A stretch of DNA of 64,000 bases from Haladaptatus pallidirubidus (GCF_020700235.1 NZ_CP085301.1:2480001-2544000); one strand, 5' to 3'. Numbered from the stretch's first letter, positions 26,820 to 35,586 are shown. Made by a program: numbers and translations. The notes: generated by a model from the letters alone, not told the origin.

Positions 26820-27311
26820 CTACGGAACCGGTTCGATGTTCTCGCCCTGATAGTCGCCGTCGTAAGTGGTTTCGTGGCTTGCTTCGCCGAAAACGAGTTG
26901 CGCGATTCGAGCCCCTCGTTCGAGTTCGATGTCGTGGTGAACCTGGAGCAATCCTTCACCTTTGCCCTCGTAGCCTGCGTCCCAAACCGCCGTGTTGAGC
27001 ATACAGGAGTTTCGCATGAGGGACGAGCGCGGGTAGATGTAGCCGACGTGACTTCCGGGAATCCGTACCGTTTCAGCGTACTGGACGATGTAGGCTCCCT
27101 TCGGAAGGTAGTACGTCTCCGGCACGTTTTCGCCGACCTGTTCGGATTCGATTCGCTGTCGGTCGCCGATTTCCTTCTCGTCCCGACCGATTCGACCGGA
27201 ATCGCGCTGTTCGTACACCGCCTCCAGCGTCAAATCGACCCCGTTGGGTTGTATCTGCTCGTCTGTGGTTTCCGCGATGTGCTCTGCAACGAACGATCCA
27301 CTTCGGAACAT
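26820..27311 (-). CDS. dUTPase / dCTP deaminase family protein
   Basis: Start at 27311 (MFRSGSFVAEHI) fits the family; an upstream ATG at 27371 adds 20 basic residues. The 163-residue product has the trimeric dUTPase-fold signatures NGVDLTLEAV, YIYPRSSLMRNS and AVWDAGYEGKGEG. Proteins of this fold either hydrolyse dUTP or deaminate dCTP, keeping uracil out of DNA; the sequence does not decide which. It ends 115 bases from the subtilase start and is followed upstream by the bactofilin-like gene on the same strand. Confidence 0.82.
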   Translation of the reverse strand: MFRSGSFVAEHIAETTDEQIQPNGVDLTLEAVYEQRDSGRIGRDEKEIGDRQRIESEQVGENVPETYYLPKGAYIVQYAETVRIPGSHVGYIYPRSSLMRNSCMLNTAVWDAGYEGKGEGLLQVHHDIELERGARIAQLVFGEASHETTYDGDYQGENIEPVP

Positions 27312-27395
27312 GATACAATGACGAAGACGAGGAAGCAAAAGCCTATCTTTCTTGCCCGCCCGTATCTCCACCTCTCTCGCTCGAATCGTCCAGTC

Positions 27396-28082
27396 TCACT
27401 CGATACGCTCCATCGACCCGACGGTTGCACCATCCGCAACGTCAATTTCCTCGGCTCGAACGACTTCGACGCTGGCGTTGGAACCGAGGCTGACCTGGTC
27501 GCCGACGACCGTCCCAACATCAACGTAATCGAGGGCGACATCGTCACCCTCGATGAATTCCGCTCGGAGGAATCCATTGGGTCGGTGTCGCGTGACGACG
27601 ACCGACTCACCGACGAGATGCGAGATGACGGAGTCGGAGACGAGGTCGAACCCGATTTCGTTCGCTTCGACCTGCTCCGCCTCGATGGCTCCTTGAATCC
27701 GAATCGCGTCCGCGTCGAGCGTTGTCAGGGTAACTGCACCGGTTGCCTCGAACTGGTTCGCTTTCACGTCTTCGAGATGAACCGATCCCGAACATTCGAA
27801 CTCGTCAGCGCGAGTCACCCCATCTACCGACAGCGACCCGGATACAGCGATGTGATTCGCGGTTGCATCTCCGGAAATTTCGGTTGCACCGGACACTTCG
27901 ACCGACTCACAGCGAAGGTCACCGTGCGCGGTTACTGCTCCCGAAAACGACGCGATATCGACGCGAACGCCACGTTCGACAGTTAGAACACCCGAAACGT
28001 CCAGTTGTTCGGCATCGATTTCATCGAAGGCGGTCACGCCTGAAACTCGGATTCGCTCATCTCGACCGGTGTGTGATTGCAT
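27396..28082 (-). CDS. Bactofilin-like right-handed beta-helix protein
   Basis: A 228-residue protein built of about eight tandem 16-17-residue repeats, each centred on x-(V/A/F)-(S/T/Q)-G: RVSGVTAFDEIDAEQL, DVSGVLTVERGVRVDIA, SFSGAVTAHGDLRCESV, EVSGATEISGDATANHI, AVSGSLSVDGVTRADEF, ECSGSVHLEDVKANQF, EATGAVTLTTLDADAI, RIQGAIEAEQVEANEI. This fits the polymer-forming cytoskeletal (bactofilin) fold; haloarchaeal relatives (halofilins) shape cells. No membrane segment. Start at 28082 (MQSHTGRDERI). Divergent from the His/Ser-rich gene at 28200. Orthology to a particular halofilin cannot be judged here. Confidence 0.72.
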   Translation of the reverse strand: MQSHTGRDERIRVSGVTAFDEIDAEQLDVSGVLTVERGVRVDIASFSGAVTAHGDLRCESVEVSGATEISGDATANHIAVSGSLSVDGVTRADEFECSGSVHLEDVKANQFEATGAVTLTTLDADAIRIQGAIEAEQVEANEIGFDLVSDSVISHLVGESVVVTRHRPNGFLRAEFIEGDDVALDYVDVGTVVGDQVSLGSNASVEVVRAEEIDVADGATVGSMERIE

Positions 28083-28199
28083 CACTACCGGCGTTCGGCG
28101 ACCTACCTGATAAATCTATGCACTAGTTGTGAGTCTATTGTGAGTTCAATGTGTGTTCTATCCCAAAGGGTTATATCGGACGCGCCGGTAGGCACTATC

Positions 28200-28928
28200 A
28201 TGAGTCGGGAGATACGCATCAGCATCGACGACGACGAAGTGTTCGAACGCTTGAAGCGACGAAAACGGGAACTCGACCTCTCGTGGGAGGAGGCGCTCCG
28301 TCGTGGATTGGAACGCGTCCGCTACGAATCCGGGTCGCCACGCCGAAGTGACCATTCCTCCCATTCTCCACATTCATCTCATGTTGGTCACTCATCGCAC
28401 TCACACCGCTCGTCGCACTCGCGTCATTCCCCCCGGTCGCCCAACTCCGGCCAGGAACGCCCGAGTCCGTTCGATCCCGATTTCGGGGAACGACTTCGGC
28501 AGGAAATCGAGAGTTCAGTTCAGGAGTCGATGCACGCGGTCGAAGAGTCGATACACGGGATTCACAGCGGTCTCGACGTTGAAATCAACCAATTGGAGGA
28601 CGCCGAAGATGCGATGCTCTCGTTTCCGTTCTTGGACGACGAGCAGGCAAGGGTGCCACTTCGCGTGAATCTCGAATCGAGCGCCGACGGCCTCTCCGTC
28701 GAGGTGGTGGCGGTTCGCCGCGGAAAGGATACTGCGACGTCGAACCGATTCGCCGACGACCAGCGGGCGCAAGTGAACCGACGACTCGCGCAAGGCGAAA
28801 CGGTTCGACTAGAGTTACAGAACGGAACCGAAACCTACGATGTCATTCCGGCGCTCTCGTGGGGGCGTGCCGACGACGGTACACCAACCGTGACCGACGT
28901 TTCGGTCACCGATGTTCAATTTAGCTGA
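28200..28928 (+). CDS. Ribbon-helix-helix-like protein with a His/Ser-rich linker
   Basis: Start at ATG 28200 (MSREIRISIDDDEVF), shortly after TATA-like GTTATATC. Residues 3-40 look like a ribbon-helix-helix DNA-binding unit (REIRISI strand, then two helices ending EALRRGLERV). Residues 51-80 are a low-complexity His/Ser/Arg linker with nine His, six of them every third residue (52, 55, 58, 61, 64, 67), able to bind metal. Residues 95-135 are helical, and the rest (about 145-242) is a compact beta-rich domain ending in TDVQFS. Divergent from the bactofilin-like gene with a 117-base spacer. Function unknown. Confidence 0.65.
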   Translation: MSREIRISIDDDEVFERLKRRKRELDLSWEEALRRGLERVRYESGSPRRSDHSSHSPHSSHVGHSSHSHRSSHSRHSPRSPNSGQERPSPFDPDFGERLRQEIESSVQESMHAVEESIHGIHSGLDVEINQLEDAEDAMLSFPFLDDEQARVPLRVNLESSADGLSVEVVAVRRGKDTATSNRFADDQRAQVNRRLAQGETVRLELQNGTETYDVIPALSWGRADDGTPTVTDVSVTDVQFS

Positions 28929-29009
28929 ACCTCGCATTCCATTCTTTCGCGATAATTGCCGGACAAGAGCCGAATTTACCACGAATGATGAAAACGTAAA
29001 CACGCGGGA

Positions 29010-29017
29010 TTTATACC
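29010..29017 (+). promoter_or_regulatory. TATA box of aconitase
   Basis: TTTATACC ends 25 bases before the ATG at 29043, the normal haloarchaeal spacing. Confidence 0.55.
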
Positions 29018-29042
29018 TCCGGAGGGCCGATATTCGTCCGAT

Positions 29043-31022
29043 ATGGGACAAACACTGACGGAAAAGATTCTCGACGACCACCTCGTCGAGGGCGAACTCG
29101 AAACCGGTGAAGAAATCGGAATCGAGATTGACCAAGTTCTCACGCAGGACACGACTGGAACCCTCGTTTGGCTCCAGTTCGAGGCGCTCGACATGGACGA
29201 AGTCCAGACTGAAGTCGCCGCCCAGTACTGCGACCACCAAACCTACCAGTTCGACTTCAAAAACACGGACGACCACCGATTCCTTCGCTCGGCGGCGGGC
29301 ACCTTCGGCGCACACTACTCCCGTCCCGGCAACGGTATCTGTCACAACGTCCACAAGGAGAACTTCGCCGCACCCGGCAAGACGATGCTCGGTTCGGACT
29401 CCCACACGCCGACTCCCGGCGGTCTCGGCGAACTCGCAATCGGTTCTGGCGGTCTCGACGTCGCGGTTGCCATGGGTGGCGGTCCGTACTACATCGAGAT
29501 GCCCGAAATCGTCAGCGTCCGACTCGAAGGCGAACTCCCGGACTGGGCAACCGCCAAGGATGTTATCCTCGAGATGCTCCGTCGTTTCTCCGTAAAAGGC
29601 GGCGTCGGCAAAATCTTCGAATACACCGGCCCGGGCGTCGAAACGCTCACCGTTCCCGAGCGAACGACCATCACGAACATGGGCACGGAACTCGGCGCGA
29701 CGACCTCCATCTTCCCGACCGACGAGGAGACGAAAGATTGGCTCTCCCGACTCGGCCGCGAAGACGAGTACGCTGAACTCAAACCTGACGACGACGCGGA
29801 GTACGACGACGAAATCGTCATCGACCTCTCCGACCTCGAACCGCTCATCGCAAAGCCGTCGATGCCGGACAACGTCGTTCCTGTTCGCGAAGTCGCCGGT
29901 GAAAAGGTTGACCAAGTCATCCTCGGTTCCTGTACGAACGGTGGCTACGAGGATATCCTCCCCGCCGCGAAGATGCTCGAAGGTCGCACGATCGACCGGA
30001 AAACCGACCTCATCGTCGCACCCGGTTCCAAACAGGCCTCCGAGATGCTCGCCCGCGAGGGCTGGGTCGCGGAGATGATGGCGGCCGGCGTCAACTTCTC
30101 CGAAGCGACCTGCGGTGCCTGTATCGGTATCGGTCACGTTCCGGCGTCCGACTCCGTCTCGCTGCGAACCTTCAACCGCAACTTCGAGGGCCGTTCCGGT
30201 ATCGAGGACGACTCGGTCTACCTCTGTTCGCCGGAAGTCGCCACGGCGGCGGCACTCAAAGGCGAAATCGTCGACCCACGCGACCTCGCCGACGAACTCG
30301 GCGACATGGATGCACCGGGCATCGAAATAGGCGAGAAATACGGTACCAGCGCCGACGACCCCGACCTCATCGCCCCCGACGAGGCCGTGGACGACGACCT
30401 CATCAAAGGCCCGAACATCGGCGATGTCCCGCTGAAGGACGAACTCGAATCCGAACTCGCAGGCCCGGCCCTGCTCAAGATGCAGGACAACATCACGACC
30501 GACCACATCATCCCGGCAACGCAGGACATCCTGATGTACCGGTCGAACATCCCGAAACTCTCCGAGTTCACCCTCTCGCGCGTCGACGACTCGTTCGCAC
30601 AGCGCGCACTTGACGCCGACGGTGGTTTCCTCGTCGCTGGCGAGAACTACGGACAGGGTAGCTCCCGCGAACACGCGGCCCTGTGCCCGATGTTCCTCGG
30701 TGTCGAAGGTGTCCTCGCACAGAGCTTCGCCCGCATCCACAAGGCGAACCTGTTCAACTTCGGTCTGCTCCCCCTCGAAATCGACGCGGACGATTACGAG
30801 AAGATCGAACAAGGCGACGACATCGAAGTCGTTGACGACGTTTCGGAGGCGGTTCGCTCCGGTCAGGAGGAGTTCACGGTTCGCGTGAACAACGACTGGG
30901 AACTCACCGCAACCCTGGACGCCTCCGAGCGAGAACGCCGTATCCTCGCCGACGGTGGCAAGCTCTCGCACACGAAAAAGCAGGCCGAATCCGGCGACAG
31001 CCCGGCACCTGCTGACGACTAG
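29043..31022 (+). CDS. acn: Aconitate hydratase
   Basis: Interconverts citrate and isocitrate in the TCA cycle with a [4Fe-4S] cluster. Cluster ligands are C297 (GSCTNGGYED), C357 and C360 (TCGACIGIG). The swivel domain is at the C-terminus (residues about 480-650), with GENYGQGSSREHAALCP carrying the active-site Ser/Arg. The 659-residue length and the domain order match the archaeal/mitochondrial-like single-chain form. A strong 12-base hairpin follows the stop at 31063-31093. Confidence 0.96.
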   Translation: MGQTLTEKILDDHLVEGELETGEEIGIEIDQVLTQDTTGTLVWLQFEALDMDEVQTEVAAQYCDHQTYQFDFKNTDDHRFLRSAAGTFGAHYSRPGNGICHNVHKENFAAPGKTMLGSDSHTPTPGGLGELAIGSGGLDVAVAMGGGPYYIEMPEIVSVRLEGELPDWATAKDVILEMLRRFSVKGGVGKIFEYTGPGVETLTVPERTTITNMGTELGATTSIFPTDEETKDWLSRLGREDEYAELKPDDDAEYDDEIVIDLSDLEPLIAKPSMPDNVVPVREVAGEKVDQVILGSCTNGGYEDILPAAKMLEGRTIDRKTDLIVAPGSKQASEMLAREGWVAEMMAAGVNFSEATCGACIGIGHVPASDSVSLRTFNRNFEGRSGIEDDSVYLCSPEVATAAALKGEIVDPRDLADELGDMDAPGIEIGEKYGTSADDPDLIAPDEAVDDDLIKGPNIGDVPLKDELESELAGPALLKMQDNITTDHIIPATQDILMYRSNIPKLSEFTLSRVDDSFAQRALDADGGFLVAGENYGQGSSREHAALCPMFLGVEGVLAQSFARIHKANLFNFGLLPLEIDADDYEKIEQGDDIEVVDDVSEAVRSGQEEFTVRVNNDWELTATLDASERERRILADGGKLSHTKKQAESGDSPAPADD

Positions 31023-31035
31023 AACCACCTTTCAG

Positions 31036-31310
31036 CTACCACCTTTTACGACGGTCGAGAGACGAAGAGCGGCGCGAATCACGCCGCTCTTCGCCTGCTT
31101 CTTTGGAAAAGATGGACCAAAAGCACCGTCAGAACTTGTCTCTGACGAGCCATTCGCTCGCTTCACTCATGAAGTCACTCCTCTTTCATTTCGCACGAAA
31201 AGCCTCGCTAAGCGAGGCTTTTCGGCTCCACTCAGTCGTCGGCCCGCTCGCTCGTCGCTCCTTGCTCGCGGAGAGTGTGCTGGCTTCTGCGGTTGGTTGG
31301 CCTGCTGTAA
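31036..31310 (+). repeat. Intergenic repeat, copy A
   Basis: Begins with CTACCACCTTTTACGACGGT (31036-31055), continues through hairpin DNA, GATGGACCAAAAGCACCG, a perfect hairpin AAAAGCCTCG-CTAAG-CGAGGCTTTT, and GGCCCGCTCGCTCGTCG. The start, the GGAC(C/T)AAAAGCAC box and the GGCCCGCTCGCTCGTCG box are shared with copy C at 35631; the 20-base start recurs inverted as copy B. It follows acn and holds no gene. The same pieces of sequence are, as far as I recall, common between haloarchaeal genes, but their role is unknown. Confidence 0.7.
31063..31093 (+). terminator. Hairpin after aconitase
   Basis: CGAAGAGCGGCG (31063-31074) pairs perfectly with CGCCGCTCTTCG (31082-31093) across a 7-base loop, 41 bases after the acn stop. 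No long T-run follows, so its termination role is plausible but unproven; it lies inside repeat copy A. Confidence 0.45.
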
Positions 31311-31382
31311 CTGTGATTTTGATTATGGTTGCTTCAAGTAGTTGGCATAGCTATAAGTCTGCTCTCCTGCTCTTTGTCCGAT

Positions 31383-31727
31383 ATGACCGATGTCGTGCTG
31401 ATAAAACAGAAGATCAGGCCGGGAAAAACGGAGCGTCTGAAAGAGTGGTCCGAGGAAGTCCGAGCGCAGAAAGACGAAGCGATTGTGACGCTCCAAAACG
31501 AGGGGATGCACGCCGAATCCGCCTTCATCGAGCGAACTGACGAAGGCGACTTCTTGGTGTACTACATGAAAGCGGAGAACAACCACGAAGTGTACGAATC
31601 GTTCGAAAATTCGACGCACGAAATCGACCGAGAACACGAGAACGTCATGCGGGAAACGCCCGAAAACGTGGAAGATGTCGGTGAGTACGAGCTTCTCTAC
31701 CATCTCGACAATCCACATTTGCCCTAA
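31383..31727 (+). CDS. DUF6176 family protein
   Basis: A 114-residue haloarchaeal protein starting MTDVVLIKQKIRPGKTERLK at 31383. The pattern (Gly-Lys-Thr-Glu-Arg, then AIVTLQNEGMHAESAFIER, DFLVYYMKAEN and EIDREHENVMRE) matches what I know as DUF6176, a ferredoxin-like alpha-beta fold resembling small monooxygenase-type proteins, with no proven reaction. The gene sits between copies A and B of the intergenic repeat, whose 20-base ends face each other. TATA-like sequence is near 31346-31354 (AGCTATAAG). Confidence 0.75.
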   Translation: MTDVVLIKQKIRPGKTERLKEWSEEVRAQKDEAIVTLQNEGMHAESAFIERTDEGDFLVYYMKAENNHEVYESFENSTHEIDREHENVMRETPENVEDVGEYELLYHLDNPHLP

Positions 31728-31744
31728 GTAACCAACTTCCACAA

Positions 31745-31841
31745 CCGCCAGCGTACTATCTGTTCACCGGAAAATCGATGATTTTCCGGGCCGACGGCCG
31801 CCGTCGGTTCGCGCGCCTGCCACCGTCGTAAAAGGTGGTAG
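31745..31841 (-). repeat. Intergenic repeat, copy B (inverted, short)
   Basis: Positions 31822-31841 are the exact reverse complement of the first 20 bases of copy A. Leftward it contains two further palindromes, GGAAAATC-GAT-GATTTTCC and CGACGGCCGCCGTCG. The downstream boxes of copies A and C are not present. Confidence 0.65.
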
Positions 31842-31876
31842 TTAGAAGTTTAGTCTTGCACGTTGAAGCCCCACCC

Positions 31877-32347
31877 GTGACAACTACCGCGAACGAGGCG
31901 GACGCACCGACGATTCGTCCCGCCGAAGACGCGGACTTGCTCGCCGTCTTCCGAATCGAGAAGGCGTCGTTTAGCCAACCGTGGCCGTTTTCGGCGTTTC
32001 AGCGATACGTCGGAGAGCCGACGTTTCTCGTCGCCGTGGGCAACTCCAAAATCCTCGGCTACGTCGTCGCGGACATCGTGCCGAACCACGGACGGGCGCT
32101 CGGCCACATCAAAGACCTCGCGGTACATCCCGACCGCAGAGGAGAAGGAATCGGACGGGTGTTGTTGGCGCGCGCGCTCAACGGACTTCGGGTACGGGGT
32201 GTTCACTCCGTCAAACTGGAAGTGCGAGAGAGCAACGAAACCGCGATTTCGCTCTATCAGGAGTTCGGCTTTCACTACTTTCGAACCGTGCCGCGCTACT
32301 ACGGTGACGGGGAAAGTGCGCTCGTGATGATAGTCGAACTCGACTAA
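31877..32347 (+). CDS. rimI: GNAT N-acetyltransferase, RimI-like
   Basis: Acetylates the N-terminus of proteins, in the ribosomal S18-alanine acetyltransferase family. GTG at 31877 (MTTTANEADAPTIR) is chosen; an earlier GTG at 31835 would lie in repeat copy B. The acetyl-CoA motif is VHPDRRGEGIGRVLLARAL, followed by VKLEVRESNETAISLYQEFG, a RimI signature, and the terminal YYGDGESALVM. Length 156 is normal. In archaea one such enzyme often serves many substrates. Confidence 0.87.
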   Translation: MTTTANEADAPTIRPAEDADLLAVFRIEKASFSQPWPFSAFQRYVGEPTFLVAVGNSKILGYVVADIVPNHGRALGHIKDLAVHPDRRGEGIGRVLLARALNGLRVRGVHSVKLEVRESNETAISLYQEFGFHYFRTVPRYYGDGESALVMIVELD

Positions 32348-32412
32348 GTCGAATCGGCACGTGAATCCTCCGAACTGAACCGTTTTTCCGTCTGTGTTTC
32401 CTACGGGGCGAT

Positions 32413-32904
32413 ATGGGATTTGCGTGCCCGGTCTGCGAGACGCCACAGTCCGACGGGGAACACCTCGCCAATCACCTCGCGTTCGCCGCGATGCTCGGCG
32501 ACGACGACCACGAAACGTGGTTGAACGAGTATACGCCGGGATGGAACGAACAGAGTCCGGACGAACTCGCATCCCGCGTCACGGAACACGCCACGGAGGA
32601 GGAGTATCCGCAGGTGTTCGAGGACACGGTTCACGACCATGGCCACCAGCATCACGGTCAGCAGAGTCACAACCACCGACACGGCCACGACCAACAGCAC
32701 GGACAACAGGGCCACTCCTTCGAAACCGAACTGCAGCAAGCCGGCGGCTACGGGCGAGATGCGAACACGGGTTCGGAAACCCAATCCATTTTGAACGAGG
32801 CGCGCCGGATGACCGAGGAGATGCTAAAGGGAGACGAGACGGAAGACGACGACGAGGCCACGAGCGACGATTCGAAGGACGAAGACGAGGGCGAAAACGA
32901 ATAG
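32413..32904 (+). CDS. DUF5810 family protein with C2H2-type motif and His-rich segment
   Basis: A 163-residue haloarchaeal protein. C5, C8, H17 and H21 form a C2H2-like zinc site (CPVC...HLANH). Residues 74-101 contain eleven His among Gln, Gly and Asp, and the C-terminus is a long Asp/Glu run typical of salt adaptation. It is followed 24 bases later by a DUF5809 gene; the two families usually occur side by side, so they probably work together. No enzymatic motif. The His-rich part suggests metal binding. Confidence 0.8.
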   Translation: MGFACPVCETPQSDGEHLANHLAFAAMLGDDDHETWLNEYTPGWNEQSPDELASRVTEHATEEEYPQVFEDTVHDHGHQHHGQQSHNHRHGHDQQHGQQGHSFETELQQAGGYGRDANTGSETQSILNEARRMTEEMLKGDETEDDDEATSDDSKDEDEGENE

Positions 32905-32928
32905 TTCCCGGCCTGTGAACCACCGGAC

Positions 32929-33339
32929 ATGGAAACTCACGGGATTTTCACCCCCGAGGACGAGGCCGCAGCGCGCGAACAGTACGAATCCGTCGGCCTG
33001 TCGGCACAGACCGTCGTCAAGGAGACGGCGAAAGCGATGGACTTTGACCGCGAAGAGTACGGCGAGCGCGTGACGAGCGAGGTGGTCGAAACCGCACGGG
33101 ACGCCCTATTTGCTTCGCTTCTCTCCGTCACGACCGGAACTCGAGATGAGTTCGAGAACGCGATTCCGGACGATTTCGACGTTCGCGTCGAGGGAAGCGA
33201 CAACGTAGAACGCGCCGCGTGGCACGTCGCACCCGCCGCGGAAATCGTCGTCGCTGCGACCTACCACGAAAAGGAAGCGGCGGCGATTGCGACCCTCCAG
33301 CGAATCGCCTTCGGTCGCGTCTACCGGGATATCGTTTAA
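32929..33339 (+). CDS. DUF5809 family protein
   Basis: A 136-residue acidic, helix-rich protein beginning METHGIFTPEDEAAAREQY. Conserved stretches include TVVKETAKAMDFDREEYGER and ALFASLL, with the terminal AFGRVYRDIV. It lies directly behind the DUF5810 gene and probably shares its transcript. Function unknown. Confidence 0.8.
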   Translation: METHGIFTPEDEAAAREQYESVGLSAQTVVKETAKAMDFDREEYGERVTSEVVETARDALFASLLSVTTGTRDEFENAIPDDFDVRVEGSDNVERAAWHVAPAAEIVVAATYHEKEAAAIATLQRIAFGRVYRDIV

Positions 33340-33367
33340 TTAGTTCGCGCCCGATTCGTTCGGTAGT

Positions 33368-35107
33368 ATTACGTCAAACATCGTACAAATCGACCATTCC
33401 TTCCCTCTCGACTACGCCCAGTTCGAAAGCGGCCGCGGAATGAACTACTGGGTGTACGATCCCGTTCTTCGCTCCGAAGTCACCCGAACCGGCGCGAGCG
33501 ACTGAGCGAAAAACCGATTCGCGGAGTTCGGCGCACTCGTCGGGAAAGAAATTGCCGACAATTCGGACGTAATCGACCGTCACAGCCCGGAACTGCATCG
33601 TTACGACCGATTCGGAACGCTCGTCAACGAAATCGAATACCACCCGGCCCAGCTAACGAACGAGAAACTGGTGTACGGTGCGGGTATCGTCTCCGACTCC
33701 TTTCGGTCGCCGCCTGGTAGGGACACTCCCGAATCCATTCTCCACCATTTGACGATGGACTACTTGCTAGCCTACGCGGACGTTGGTTTGACCTGCCCAG
33801 TCGCCATGACTGCCGGTGTCGCGCTCGTCTTGGAACGCTTCGACGACGGTTCCCTGTCCGATTTCTTCGACCGATTGACGACCCGCGACTACGACGACCT
33901 TCTCCAAGGGGCGATGTTCCTCACCGAACGCCAGGGCGGAAGTGACGTGGTAGCGACCGAAACCGTCGCAGAGCAGGCGGACGACTGCTGGCGACTCACG
34001 GGGGAAAAATGGTTCTGCTCGAACGTCGATTCCGGCGCGATACTCACGCTCGCCCGGCGACCGGATGCACGCGGAGGAACTGCCGGACTTTCTCTGTTTC
34101 TCGTTCCCGAAACGAAACGCGATGGCGAGCAAAACGACTACTACATCCGCCGCCTGAAGGACAAACTCGGCACCGTGAGCGTCCCGACTGCGGAAGTCGA
34201 GTTTCGAGGGACGGAGGCCTACCTCGTCGGCGAAACCGAGTCCGGATTTAAATACATGTCCGAGATGCTCAACCTCGAACGAATCGCCAACGCCTTTGCC
34301 TCGTGTGGACTCATCGGTCGGGCGCTGTTGGAGAGCAAGGTTCGTGCCGCGAACCGGGAGGCGTTCGGCCAGCATATCGACCGATATCCGTTGATGCGCC
34401 GGGATTTGGTGGAAATGGCCGTCGCGCACGAAGCGGCGACGGCATTCACGTTCGACGCCGGAAAGGAGTTCGAACGCTACCATCGAGGCGACGAGGACGC
34501 CTTCGCGTTGATGCGTATGCTCGTCCCGATTGCGAAGTCGAGAACCGGACGCATGGCTGTCGATGTGGCGTCTTACGCGATGGAGATTCAAGCTGGAAAC
34601 GGCTACGTGAACGACTTCATAACCCACCGCCTTCTACGGGATGCACAGGTGCTTCCGATTTGGGAGGGAACCTCAAACGTTCTTTCGCTCGACGTGCTTC
34701 GGTCGATGGCTCGGGAAAACGCACACGAACCGGCGCTAAACCGCGTTCGGGAACGACTCGACGATGTAAAACACGATGACCTCGCCGACCTCGTGGAAAC
34801 GACGCGCGGCGAACTCGGCGAGTTAGAGGGCGCGGTGACCTCGCTGGCGACCAGCGACGACGACTACGCACAACTCCACGCGAAGGAACTCGCGGCGTAC
34901 ATCTTCGACGTCTACACCGCCGGTCTCTTGCTCGCGGAAGCAGACCGGGAGCTCGCGCAGGGACGCGACCGAAAATCAGTGGTTGCTCGGCAGTTCATCA
35001 CCGACAGTTTCGGCGCTACATTCCCCCGCGGAATCGAGAGCGGTGAGCAACTTTCGATGGACGCGTTCGAGAAAATTGTTCGATTCGAGTCCGCCGGGTC
35101 GCAGTAG
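33368..35107 (+). pseudogene. Acyl-CoA dehydrogenase family gene with nonsense codon and no start
   Basis: The frame from 33368 reads ITSNIVQIDHSFPLDYAQFE then SGRGMNYWVYDPVLRSEV, TRTGASD, a TGA at 33503-33505, then AKNRFAEFGALVGKEIADN and onward without break into a 478-residue open part from 33671. The whole matches an AidB-like acyl-CoA dehydrogenase: GAMFLTERQGGSDV and GEKWFCSN line the flavin site, and QAGNGYVNDF and WEGTSNVLSLD are C-terminal signatures. The TGA stands where a Trp codon (TGG) would fit, and the first codon is ATT where ATG is expected. Either the gene is dead or a shorter protein starts internally (GTG 33671). A sequencing error could explain one defect, hardly both. 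Confidence 0.82.
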
Positions 35108-35136
35108 GTTCGAGTTGCGGTCGGGAGCGGTTTCGT

Positions 35137-35583
35137 TCAGTTCGGGACGTGTTCCTCGCCACGAACGTCGTCACAGCACTCGCTGTACTCGGTTTGGGGC
35201 GCACTGCACTGCCCGGCGCACGGGTGGTCGATTAGTTCACGGAGTCGGGTCGCGACCTCATCCGAGAGGGCTTGGCCCATCTCGCGTGCGTCCTCGGGAC
35301 TTTCGATTTCGAGGTCGTCTTCGAGGAAGTTCTCGGCGAGACAGTGCTTCCACATCACCTCGCGAGCCGTCTCTTCGCCCTCTTCGGTGAGTTTCGCGCC
35401 CTTGTACTTTTCGTAGGTTGCGAGGTCGCGCGATTCGAGCGTCGTTAGCATTTCCGTGACGCTGGCGGCGCTCACATCGAGGGCAGTCGCCAATTCTCCG
35501 GTTTTTGCCGGGCGGCCGGTGCTCTTGCTGACGAGATGAATCGTGCTGAGGTAGCGCCCGACGCTCGCGGAAACCTCACTCAT
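35137..35583 (-). CDS. DtxR/MntR-family metal-dependent transcription regulator (SirR-like)
   Basis: A winged-helix repressor that binds DNA when loaded with Mn, Fe or Zn. Residues 5-65 form the HTH (SVGRYLSTIHLVSK, SAASVTEMLTTLESRDL) and residues 70-115 the dimerisation and metal-binding part with the typical MWKHCLAENFLEDDL (Glu/His ligands). There is no SH3-like third domain. The C-terminus is unusual, with four Cys within about 15 residues (CAGQCSAPQTEYSECC). It is a candidate regulator of the metal genes at 1-8.3 kb; that link is inference. ATG at 35583 or 35586. Confidence 0.88.
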   Translation of the reverse strand: MSEVSASVGRYLSTIHLVSKSTGRPAKTGELATALDVSAASVTEMLTTLESRDLATYEKYKGAKLTEEGEETAREVMWKHCLAENFLEDDLEIESPEDAREMGQALSDEVATRLRELIDHPCAGQCSAPQTEYSECCDDVRGEEHVPN

Positions 35584-35586
35584 CAC

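Noticed and set aside
28815..31028. 737-residue minus-strand frame opposite aconitase
   Set aside because: High-GC codon bias keeps the antisense frame open; Val/Asp/Phe-rich composition without domains; aconitase is certain.
31103..31540. Plus-strand frame within repeat copy A and DUF6176
   Set aside because: It runs through the intergenic repeat and is out of frame with the DUF6176 gene; no protein-like composition.
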